This document shows, one piece after another, positions 6,097 to 13,763 of a DNA stretch of 13,763 bases (positions are counted from its first letter, which is position 1; each line of letters begins with the position of its first letter). A model generated the notes under the pieces. That model saw nothing but the letters and a program-made list of their open reading frames with translations, ran no database searches and was not told the origin of the DNA. Source of the stretch: Lobulomyces angularis (lineage: Eukaryota; Chytridiomycota; Chytridiomycetes; Lobulomycetales; Lobulomycetaceae); NCBI GenBank assembly GCA_027604685.1, contig JADHYX010000207.1:22274-36036 (forward strand), in the 5' to 3' direction. The position numbers were made by a program, and so were the translations under genes.

Positions 6097-8768
6097 TTAA
6101 AGCTGTAATTCTTTTATATTATAATATAAATTTAAAGAGTCAGGGTTAGCTAAAGCACCAGAAGGTGTCAGTTTTTCTCCAGATATAATTTTTTTAACAG
6201 CAACTTCAACTTGAAAACATGAAAAATTTAAATTTATTAAAGAAACATTAAATTTAAGAAACCTTTTTTTCCTGTTAAAGTATAAGGAATTTCTGAAGTT
6301 TGTAGTATTACTGCAGGAATATGCCTAAAAAAAAAGTAAAATAACATAAAATAAACAAAAAGAATAAATATTTAAATTTTTTTTTACCTTGGAGAAAGGA
6401 GTTCTCGTATTTCAGTTTTAATCTTTTTAAGAAGTTTATCATTTAACACATAACCTTTTTTTAGTTTTAAAAAGAGTACAACTCTCTCATCATCAACTTG
6501 TTTCAACTTTTGAGCAACACATAAAGAGTCTTCTATTTCCACAAAACTTTCAAGCACATTATAAATTTCCGCTGAGCCAAATCTGACTCCGCCTGGATTT
6601 AAAATGCCATCTGACCTACCTGTAAATTCATTTGTTTTTTTTAATTTAATGAAAAAATTAGGAAAAATAAAATCATACCAAGCATAATAACTCCACCTGT
6701 GCCCGGAATTATAAAAATATAATCTAAAAAAAAAAAAAAAAGAAACTACAAAAGGTTTTTTTTAGATACCACCATGATACCTAAATAAATGAAAAATACA
6801 TAAAAAATTAAACATAAAAAAAAAAAATTAATTTTCATACCAGACGCCATCAAATTTATTAAAATAAGCATTGTTATATTTTTTATTTCCTTCATCGTCC
6901 CAAAAAAAGACAGGCATGCAAGGAAATGGTTCTAAAAAGTAAGAAAATTAAATTTTTTTGAAAATTTCAAATTACTTGTGCAAACTAAATCTCCTGGCTC
7001 GTTTAGCAATACTTTTCCTTCCTCACTCCATCCTTCGATGGCCATTCTAGTTTAACCAATAAGATGAATAGCAATTACTAATTATACCCTAAGCATGGTG
7101 ACTGGATTTCTCCTCTATATACAGGTAAAACTGGATTTGACCCAGCAAAAAGAGAGCATATATCAGTCCCGCCAGTGATAGAGCCAACTAGGACATCCGA
7201 TTTAATATTGCGGTATATAAAATCAAACGACTCAGGAGTTAATGGACTGCCAGTACTTAGTATTGTATGTAAACTCTCCAATTTATTTTTAGGTTGAAAT
7301 TTAACTTGTTGCAAACTTTGGATATATTTTGCTGAAACACCAAAGACATTAATTTTAAACTGCTCTATCAATTCAAATAGCTTATGCGGAGAGGGTGAAA
7401 ATGGGCTGCCATCATACAAAATGACGGTAGATCCAATAGTTAAGGCAGAACACATCCAGTTAAACATCATCCATCCTACAGTCGTGAAGTAAAAAAAAAC
7501 ATCTTCAGGTTTCTAAAAATTTTGTTCAAAGGAAAATTAAACTCGTGACAAAAATTTTACCAAGTTGACATGCAGCATTAATTCCTTTTTGTGCTGTAAC
7601 AAGATTCCACCAGCTCCATGCTTAAAATTATAAATTAATAAAATTGATGTTTCTTCTATTTTTTTTTTTCTCCAATACCACAATACATTTAGGTTTACCA
7701 GTTGTTCCGGAACTATACAAAATAAAGACAGGGTGGTCAAAAGGAAGTTGCTCAAAAACCATCTCCTCAGTTGGTGGGTAATTTATTAAACTATCCCAAC
7801 TGACAGTCTTATCAACTTTTAGACAATTTTTAAATTCCATTCCATATTTTCCAAAATACTCAATGACAATTATTTTTTCCAAACTTGAAGACAACCCATT
7901 TGCTACGCCTTCCAGTTTCTTTAAGTGGGAAAACCATTTTTGATTATAATACACTCTGTCGACAGTTATTAATATTTTGGGTTTAATCTGTTCAAATCGC
8001 TCTAAAACTCCTTTAACTCCAAAATCAGGTGAGCAAGACGACCATACAGCCCCGATTGCAGTAGCTTATAACCAAAAAATAAAATTTTTTAGATAGTAAA
8101 ATAAAATACCTGCCAACATTGCGACAATCGATTCTGCAATTAAAGGAATATAACCTACAATTCTGTCACCAGGTTTTATTCCATATCTAAAAAGCAAATA
8201 TTAATTTGAAAATGAAAAAAAAATTTTTTATTAAATCCTTGTTACCTTCTAAAAGCCAAACTTAATCGATGAACTTTATCAAATAATTCGGCATATGTAA
8301 TCTTACTTAAAACAGTAAATTCATTATTGGTTATTAAAGCTATTTTATCATCTCTTCTCTGAAAAAAGTTTTCTGCAAAGTTTAATTTTGATTCTGTAAA
8401 AAAAAAAGAAAATTATAATATGTTGGATTGAAAAATTTTTTTTTTTTTTTTTAATTAACGATAAATTTAATAGATTAATTACCTGGAAACCATTTTGGAA
8501 TTTGGTTCATTTTTTTACTGCTGTCAAGAATGACATCGGAAAATTTGCTGCTGGTAATATTGGTAAATTCCCAAACTAAACGCCAAAATTCGGGAATTCG
8601 AGAGATTGAAAAATGATATAATTCAAAGTAGTCTTTTAAATTCAAATTTAACGATTTGTTTACAAATAAACGGAAGTTGTTCATTTGAGTTTGTTCAGGA
8701 AATTTTGGTTGCCAAAGTTTCACTGATTTCAAATTGGAACTGCCAACGTTGTCAACTAAACCAACCAT
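6097..8768 (-). CDS. AACS: Acetoacetyl-CoA synthetase (acetoacetate-CoA ligase)
   Basis: Thirteen exons on the minus strand: 8768-8483, 8393-8246, 8186-8110, 8064-7679, 7620-7561, 7512-7088, 7046-6976, 6931-6841, 6780-6770 (11 nt), 6723-6679, 6619-6388, 6324-6263 and 6209-6097. They join to 668 residues (human AACS has 672), with every phase consistent. The enzyme activates acetoacetate with ATP and CoA to acetoacetyl-CoA, AMP and PPi in the cytosol, feeding ketone bodies into sterol and fatty-acid synthesis. Visible motifs are the N-terminal QTQMNNFR, WSSCSPDFGVKGVLERF (about 176-192), the P-loop YSSGTTGKPK (287-296), TVGWMMFNWM (330-339), SITGGTD (430-436) and YHGD, which straddles the microexon. 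They continue with the hinge RSDGILNPGGVRFGSAEIYN (535-554) and the A10 segment YTLTGKK-VEVAVKK with the catalytic lysine region (626-638). This is a member of the adenylate-forming superfamily, closer to AACS than to acetyl-CoA synthetase because of end-to-end similarity including the C-terminal LANPDSLNLY. It is divergent from METTL2. Confidence 0.95.
6770..6780 (-). other. AACS 11-nt microexon (exon 9)
   Basis: The exon is flanked by a 60-nt intron (acceptor atttatttag) and a 46-nt intron (donor gtatct). It supplies the end of a Trp codon, Tyr-His-Gly and the first base of the Asp codon. This restores the family's W-x-HGDY segment, which neither flanking exon contains. Frame and motif together make the exon secure. 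Confidence 0.85.
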
Positions 8769-9455
8769 ATTTTATTTTTTTGAAGAATTGTGACTTTAAA
8801 TTTTTAATTTTTTTTTTCTTTTTTTTAAAGATGATTTTTAAAGATAAAAATCTTAAAAAAAAAAGTGGAATGTTAAAAAAAAAGAGACTCCGTGATGTTT
8901 TGGGGCAATAAAGAACAAAACGCACGATAATTTGTTCAAAAAATGTGAATTGCTAATATTCAAGAGCAGAACATCTGGTAATAGTAGCAGCGAAAATTTA
9001 AAACAAAACGTACATTAAACAGATCTGATTCTACAACATTTTTTTTGTTCTCCAATCTATATGTGATGTTGGGGTGCAGCCGGTTTGATAACGAATACTC
9101 TTATTGGAATTCGATTGTTGGGGTTGAATCGATGCAAATGTTTTTAAGGCAAATTATTGCAACTTTAATTCATTTCATTTTTTAACTCTGGTTGCTCTAA
9201 AACTTCCCTAACTACCATCATTCTTCAAAAAAAAATCTTCAAGTTTTTAACAATTAACATTTCATTTTTTATTTTATTTTTCTAATTTAGAAATTAAATC
9301 ATTTTTAACATTAAATGTATTAAATCTATTTTTTTTTTTTTTATTTTTTATTTTGATTTTTTATTTTATAATTTTATTTTTTTATTAAATAATTTATAAA
9401 ATAAAATAATAAATTATCATCTTTATTTTTTTTTTCTTGATATCCCAAAATATAA
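8769..9455. other. Divergent intergenic region AACS/METTL2 with a compositional island
   Basis: The 687 bp between two divergent genes has A/T-rich ends (8769-8880 and 9240-9455) and a clearly less AT-rich centre at about 8881-9240. The centre contains three related words: gatgttttgggg near 8894, gatgttgggg near 9065 and gattgttgggg near 9113. It also has open frames: on the plus strand about 65 codons without a stop at 8989-9183, and on the minus strand about 38 codons around 9033-9149. No frame matches a family I know, no exon chain with good splice sites could be built, and no tRNA or snRNA could be folded by eye. It may be a shared promoter, a non-coding RNA or an unrecognised gene. Confidence 0.5.
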
Positions 9456-10750
9456 ATGGTGTTGGAAAAAGCTTCAGATAAAAAATTACAATCTTCATTA
9501 TCTGAATTTGGTGCAAGAATTTTGACCGAAAATGGTATGTTACTAAATCATAATTTTTATACATGAGAAAATTGAAATTTAATTCATGTGAATTATGAAT
9601 TATTTTTTAATTTAATTCTCTTAAACTTAACTCAAATAGATAACATTTTTGAGCATAATGCGTGGGACAATGCTGAATGGACTGCTGAACAGGAGGAGGA
9701 AGCAAAATTAAAAATTTCCAAACAGTATGAGGGTAGACTGACTATAGAAGAAGTTTTAAAACATAATACTAATCCCAATGAGTACTGGAATACTTTTTAT
9801 TCGAAAAACGCTGATAAATTTTTTAAAGGTATAGTTGATTACAGAATTTTTCACTTTAAAAAAAAGTTTTGTAATTCTTCGTAACCCTTCAGATCGACAT
9901 TGGTTATCCGTTGAGTTTCCCGAGGTTTTAAAGGGCGTTTTGAACCACCCAAAGGTTTTACTCACACTCTTTTTCTATAAAATTTAATTTTACTCTAGGA
10001 AGAAAAACCAATTAATATTATGGAAATAGGTTGCGGAACAGGAGCAACGGTATTTCCTTTAATCAATGAAACAAAAATTGCTCACGATGCGAACGTATAC
10101 TTTTACGCAACAGACTATAGTACAACTGCAGTTGACATTGTTAAAAGTAACCCTTTATATGATGAATCTAAATGTAAAGCCTTTGTTTATGGTAAAAAAA
10201 ATCTATAAAAACTACTGCTTAAATTTAATATAAAAAATTTTTTTTCTCATAAGATATTACCTCAACTAGTTCTCCTGAGCATGTGGAATTTGGTACTATT
10301 GACATTTGTAGTTGTGTATTTGTTTTATCTGCGATTCATCCCGATACATGGAAAATTGCAATTGATAATTTGTTTAAGGTAGAAGGAATTTTGATGTTTA
10401 CTTTATTAATTGTGTTTAGCTCTTAAAACCGGGAGGTATTGTAATCTTCAGAGATTACGGTAGATACGATATGACACAGCTGAGATTTAAAAGTGGAAGA
10501 TTAATTGATGACAATTTTTATATAAGGGGTGATGGTACGCGAGTGTACTTTTTCACCATCGAAGAAATTGATACTATGTTTAAGGAAAAATTTAAAATTG
10601 AGCAAAACGATGTTGATAGAAGACTTATTGTTAACCGTGCCAAAAAAATTAAAATGTAAGATGTTTAAATGACTTTTGATCTTTTTATTTTTTGTTTTTT
10701 TCAGGTATCGAATATGGATGCAAGGTCTATTTAGAAAGAAGCTGCAATAA
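9456..10750 (+). CDS. METTL2: tRNA N3-methylcytidine methyltransferase (METTL2/Trm140 family)
   Basis: Seven exons: 9456-9534, 9640-9828, 9893-9954, 9999-10191, 10254-10378, 10420-10655 and 10705-10750. They join to 309 residues. Family enzymes methylate C32 in the anticodon loop of certain tRNAs (Thr and Arg for METTL2/Trm140) using S-adenosylmethionine. The subfamily-specific N-terminus is [11 protein letters not shown] (30-40), followed by FFKDRHWL (about 87-94). SAM motif I is IMEIGCGTG (117-125), then [28 protein letters not shown] (217-222), [13 protein letters not shown] (227-239), [22 protein letters not shown] and the C-terminal MYRIW. The presence of the HNAWDN segment favours METTL2/METTL8/Trm140 over METTL6. 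It lacks the long linker of animal METTL2 and any fused domain. The last junction splits the Met codon (AT|G). The ATG at 9456 is the first in the exon and gives a natural N-terminus. It is divergent from AACS and upstream of EMC3 on the same strand. Confidence 0.93.
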
Positions 10751-10804
10751 AAACTTAATGTAAAGATAGAAATTATAAAGAACTGAATGTTTGTAATATT
10801 TAAA

Positions 10805-10828
10805 TTTTTTTTTTTTTTTTTTTTTTTT
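10805..10828. repeat. T24 homopolymer
   Basis: This is the longest uninterrupted T run in the window. It lies about 55 bp after the METTL2 stop. Its length is likely to vary between individuals and sequencing reads. Confidence 0.8.
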
Positions 10829-11032
10829 CAAAAAAAGGTAATAATTTAATTTTAAGCATTCAATCTTTTTTTCATTTTAAATAGCTACAATTTAATAAAA
10901 ATAACACAAAATTCAGTTAAAGAAAATAATCAATTCCTTGTGATTCTTTATTTTTCTACTTTAATTTCGGTTTGTGAAAATTAATGTTTGAATAAAGGAA
11001 AAAAATTAATTATATTAAAAATTAATAAATTA

Positions 11033-11048
11033 TATTATTATTATTATT
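11033..11048. repeat. Short (TAT)n microsatellite
   Basis: There are about five TAT units in the spacer upstream of EMC3. This is simple sequence without evident function. Confidence 0.6.
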
Positions 11049-11123
11049 TCTTTTTCTTTTTTTTTTTTGAAAAAATTTTTTAAATTTAAAAAAAAAAAAA
11101 AAAAAAATTTAAAATTTCAAATA

Positions 11124-12383
11124 ATGACAAAAATTGACACACAAGCAATGCTGTTAGGTATTTTTTTTTTTTTTTCATTACATATGTTTTAATATACAAA
11201 AAATTTTTTTTTTTATTTAATTCATATAAAAAAATAAAACAAAAAATTTTTTTTTAAAAATCAAGATCCTGCAATTAGGGACTGGGTACTGTTACCAATT
11301 ATGTTTGTGATGGTTTTAGTGGGAATAGCAAGGTAAAAAAAATTTTTTTTTGTCTTTATTTTTTTGTAATTTACAGATATACAGATATTGATTTTCAATT
11401 TTTATTTTTTATAGGCATAATGTTACAATTCTATTAAATTCTACTCCTAAAACTAATTTAAAGCAAATTAGAGAAAAGTAATCAAAAAACTAAAAATAAT
11501 AAATAAGTTTTAATTGAAAAAAAAAAAATTTACATTTATTGAATTTCTAGTCAAGCCCTTAATAGAGCTAGGTCACTACGTTTGTTAAATCAAAATCTAC
11601 TTCCAGAAATCTTTCAGTCAAAAAAAGATTACATTATAAAAAGTTTTCAAGAAAGAGTTTACTTGGCAAATCCAGATATCGAAAATTCAAACAATAATCC
11701 AATGGCAGATCCCGCTGGTATGGAAGTTATGATGGAAGGATTAAAAAAAAATATGGCAATGATTGTACCTCAAACTCTCATTATGAGTTGGGTCAATTTT
11801 TTTTTTTCTGGATTTATCTTAAGTAAAAACAACAAAGACACTGTTTTTAATTAAGTTTAAAAAAAAACCTCTTTTTTTTTTTCTAGTTAGATTACCATTC
11901 GCGTTAACATTAAGATTTAAATCTATGCTTCAAAGTGGTATTGCTACCCAGGACATGGATGTTGCGTGGGTATGGAGTAAAATAATAAATAAAAATTTGA
12001 ATTAATGAAAAAAAAATATATATATAGGTTAGTTCACTTTCTTGGTATTTTTTGAATTTATTTGGCCTTCAATCAATATACACCCTAGTGTTGGGCAATG
12101 GAAACTGTAAAGATCTATACCATTTTATTCTTTACCTAATAACTTATTGTAATTTTCCAAAAAATAAAAAATAGCTGCAGGAAGTATGAAAGATATGCAA
12201 CAAATGCAAATGATGGGAACTCCACAAACCATGCAACCAAAAGATATTGCTAAAATGTTTGATAGCGAAAGAGAATTTTTAGAGATTAGTTCCCATGAAT
12301 GCTTACTAGATGATGTTGAAATTAGGCTACTAGAAAAATATGGAAAAAATTTAAAAGAAAAGCATTTAAAAAAGAATGAATAA
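11124..12383 (+). CDS. EMC3: ER membrane protein complex subunit 3 (EMC3)
   Basis: Seven exons: 11124-11157, 11266-11332, 11415-11477, 11551-11822, 11887-11969, 12028-12106 and 12175-12383. They join to 268 residues (human EMC3 has 261). EMC3 is the YidC/Oxa1/Get1-superfamily core of the EMC insertase, which places tail-anchored and multipass proteins in the ER membrane. Three membrane segments are visible: about 18-33 ([16 protein letters not shown]), 124-145 ([20 protein letters not shown]) and 174-196 ([20 protein letters not shown]). The family core [18 protein letters not shown] lies between the last two, with a basic cytosolic coiled segment after the first ([11 protein letters not shown]). 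The C-terminus has a Met/Gln-rich stretch ([11 protein letters not shown]) and the [17 protein letters not shown] tail, as in other EMC3 proteins. At the last intron the acceptor atag at 12174 is used. The next AG, six bases on, would create a stop. It converges on RP2. Confidence 0.95.
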
Positions 12384-12628
12384 GAAAAAAAGTTGGAATT
12401 ATTTTACAAAAAAACATTAAAAAAAAAATTAATTTAATTTATCTTAATTATCAACTTTTTTTTTTTTTCTTTTTTTTTTCATTTTTTTATTTTTGTTAAA
12501 AGTATATAAAAATTTAATCCAAAAATATATAATATTTTTTAAAAATTTCGATAATTTTCTAAAGCAAGAATAGACTGACAAAAAAAAAAAAATTATGATG
12601 TCAAAAGTCCAAAATTATTTTATTAATT
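12384..12628. other. Convergent intergenic spacer EMC3/RP2
   Basis: This is 245 bp of A/T-rich sequence between converging stops. Nothing beyond 3' ends is expected or seen. Confidence 0.6.
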
Positions 12629-13662
12629 TTAATTTTCCCATGAACGATTAGTTTGCAGCTGCTGGCAAATATCATCTGGTGGTAATTTAAAATATAGTTT
12701 TCTTCTTTCAATCTAAAATAAAAAAATTTATTAAATTTAATAATTTTAATTTTTGATATAAAAACTTTCACTAATTTTTTTTTTTTATTTTACATTATCT
12801 TCAATCAATTCATAATTTTTTTTCTCATTTCCTTCAACTTTTGAAAAATCGTGAACATTTTTCCAATCATTTTTGTTAACATTAAAATTAAATTTTAACA
12901 TTTGATCTAATTTTTAGTTTTATATTTTTTTTTTTAATTTTTTTTTAATTTTATTTTATTTTATTTATTTTGTTTGGTTGTTACCATTGAAGTCTTTATA
13001 AAAATCAAGATTATTATTGGTGAAGAAAATTTGTTTGGAACTCTCAATTGAAGGTTGACCTGAACAGTACAAAAACACATTCAGATCATGACAATCTCTG
13101 GTTCTAAATTGTGAACTTGCAGAAAAAATTGTTGAATTTTGACAATCTCTTAAAAAGACTAAAAAAGTTTGAAAAATAAAAATAGTTAATAAAAAAAAAT
13201 GAAGAATAAAATAATACTGAACTGCTACTTTCACATGGAGCAAAAAAAAAATAACAATTTTTACAACTATCTACTGTTATTTGACAAGTTGTACTAAAGA
13301 TGTAAAATTCACAATCCTTCAACAAAATAAAATTAAAATTTAGATTAGATAAATTTAAGAAATAATTTATTTCATATTTATTTTATTTTTTTAATTTTTT
13401 CTACTTCACAATCTTCAATGGATATTGGTAAACTTTCAGGAACTACATTTGGTAAAAAAATTTTTTTTTCATTTTTTAATTTTGACATTTCAAAATCTTT
13501 AAAATTAAATTTTTCTTCAACTTTTTTTGAATTTAAAATTAACTTTTCGTCTTTTGCAATTTCAATTTCAACTTCATCTTTTAATTCGTTAAATTCTTTT
13601 CCTTCTTCTTCTTCTTTTTTTTTGTTGCTAGTTGCTTTTGATTTTCCAAAACAATTTCCCAT
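12629..13662 (-). CDS. RP2: RP2-like TBCC-domain protein, ARL3 GTPase-activating protein
   Basis: Five exons on the minus strand: 13662-13405, 13316-13223, 13158-12985, 12906-12794 and 12712-12629. They join to 240 residues (human RP2 has 350). RP2 is the GAP for ARL3, which releases lipidated cargo in and near cilia. The start MGNCFGKSK has Gly2 for N-myristoylation and Cys4 for palmitoylation, as RP2's own N-terminus does. Residues 9-60 are a charged, low-complexity linker. The TBCC beta-helix begins at SIEDCEDCEFYIF (about 80-93). It continues with ITVDSCKNC, FLRDC, SSQFRTRDC (with the Arg136 finger equivalent to human Arg118) and VFLYCSGQPSIESS (with Glu156, equivalent to human Glu138). 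NDWKNVHDF follows near the domain end. The protein stops soon after, so the NDK-like C-terminal domain is absent. The intron 2 donor (gttcag at 13222) was chosen because it preserves the family length between APC and FLRDC; gtagca eight bases of transcript earlier would delete two residues. Confidence 0.88.
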
Positions 13663-13763
13663 CCTTCTTTCTTCGTTTTATTTTTTTTTTTAAAATTTTT
13701 TTTTTTTTTTTTTTTTTTAACTTTTTTTTAAATCATTAGTATAAAATTTAAAAAAAAAAAAAT
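13663..13763. other. Upstream region of RP2
   Basis: This is A/T-run sequence at the window edge, presumably the RP2 5' untranslated and promoter region. It has no distinctive motif. Confidence 0.5.

Larger units (their letters stand above)
10751..11123. other. Spacer between METTL2 and EMC3
   Basis: These 373 bp of A/T-rich sequence include a 24-base T run, a short ATT repeat (11033-11048) and a 20-base A run just before EMC3. No gene or RNA is visible. Confidence 0.6.

Noticed and set aside
7537..7755. Minus-strand open frame of 72 codons
   Set aside because: It mixes a wrong frame of AACS exon 4, intron 4 and the real exon 5. Only 7620-7561 is coding.
8606..8911. Plus-strand open frame of 101 codons
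   Set aside because: It is antisense to AACS exon 1 and then runs through A/T repeats; it shows no family features.
8890..9030. GTGATGT ... CTGA as a box C/D snoRNA
   Set aside because: Box C deviates from RUGAUGA, the terminal stem is only about three pairs and the distance is long. It is kept only as part of the island finding.
9060..9140. tRNA-like words (ATTCGATT, GGTTGAATCGA) suggesting a B box
   Set aside because: No acceptor stem, anticodon arm or matching T stem could be formed around them.
9183..9215. Resemblance of AACTCTGGTTGCTC to the start of U5 snRNA
   Set aside because: The invariant U5 loop sequence (GCCTTTTAC) and Sm site are not found downstream.
9756..9965. Minus-strand open frame of 69 codons
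   Set aside because: It is antisense to METTL2 exons 2 and 3, which carry the conserved KDRHW region.
13104..13325. Minus-strand frame of 73 codons, taken whole
   Set aside because: Only 13316-13223 is the real RP2 exon 2. The rest reads through intron 2 and a wrong frame of exon 3.
13418..13693. Plus-strand Ser/Phe-rich open frame
   Set aside because: It is the complement of the charged Lys/Glu-rich first exon of RP2.
1..13763. CRISPR arrays, insertion sequences, operons or phage genes
   Set aside because: There are no spaced direct repeats, no terminal inverted repeats with a transposase and no prokaryotic gene organisation. The genes are spliced eukaryotic housekeeping genes.

Overview
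The window is eukaryotic nuclear DNA. It is extremely AT-rich, with A and T runs of 15-24 bases between genes, and it is dense in genes and introns. By joining exons on reading frame and family similarity I can build nine protein genes with 44 short introns. All 44 are GT-AG and nearly all are 38-132 nt; one of 392 nt is the exception. Stops are TAA in eight genes and TAG in one. TGA is not used as a stop and not needed as a sense codon, so the standard code fits. The RP2 homologue, an ARL3 regulator tied to cilia, and a mitochondrial ribosomal protein point to a flagellated organism with a translating mitochondrion. An early-diverging zoosporic fungus or another small flagellate with an AT-rich genome would fit, but the sequence does not settle the lineage.

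Layout from left to right: mitochondrial ribosomal protein bS6m (+, 47-482); proteasome lid subunit RPN6 (-, 615-2384, ten exons); N-terminal acetyltransferase NAA50 (+, 2972-3922); ribosomal protein RPS15/uS19 (-, 4217-5206, with an 11-nt microexon); a small cysteine-rich protein of unknown function (-, 5411-5729); acetoacetyl-CoA synthetase AACS (-, 6097-8768, thirteen exons including another 11-nt microexon); a METTL2/Trm140-type tRNA m3C methyltransferase (+, 9456-10750); ER membrane complex subunit EMC3 (+, 11124-12383); and an RP2-like TBCC-domain protein (-, 12629-13662). A possible 40-residue small gene (5899-6049, -) lies just downstream of AACS.

These are mostly housekeeping genes and do not form one pathway. 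Two have a translation or ribosome role (bS6m, RPS15), one modifies tRNA (METTL2), one acetylates N-termini (NAA50), one belongs to the proteasome (RPN6), one inserts membrane proteins (EMC3), one is in ketone and lipid metabolism (AACS) and one traffics lipidated ciliary cargo (RP2). Gene pairs are divergent at RPN6/NAA50 and AACS/METTL2, so they may share promoter regions. They are convergent at bS6m/RPN6, NAA50/RPS15 and EMC3/RP2.

I found no mobile element, CRISPR array, tRNA or rRNA. The parts least explained by these genes are: a less AT-rich island at about 8881-9240 between AACS and METTL2, with three TGTTGGGG-like motifs and open frames on both strands; the unusually long first intron of RPS15; two GC-containing motifs resembling cell-cycle (E2F and MCB) sites between RPN6 and NAA50; a long Gln/Asn-rich insertion with an altered acetyl-CoA motif in NAA50; and the RP2 homologue, which stops without the C-terminal NDK-like domain. 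No clearly new multi-gene system is visible.
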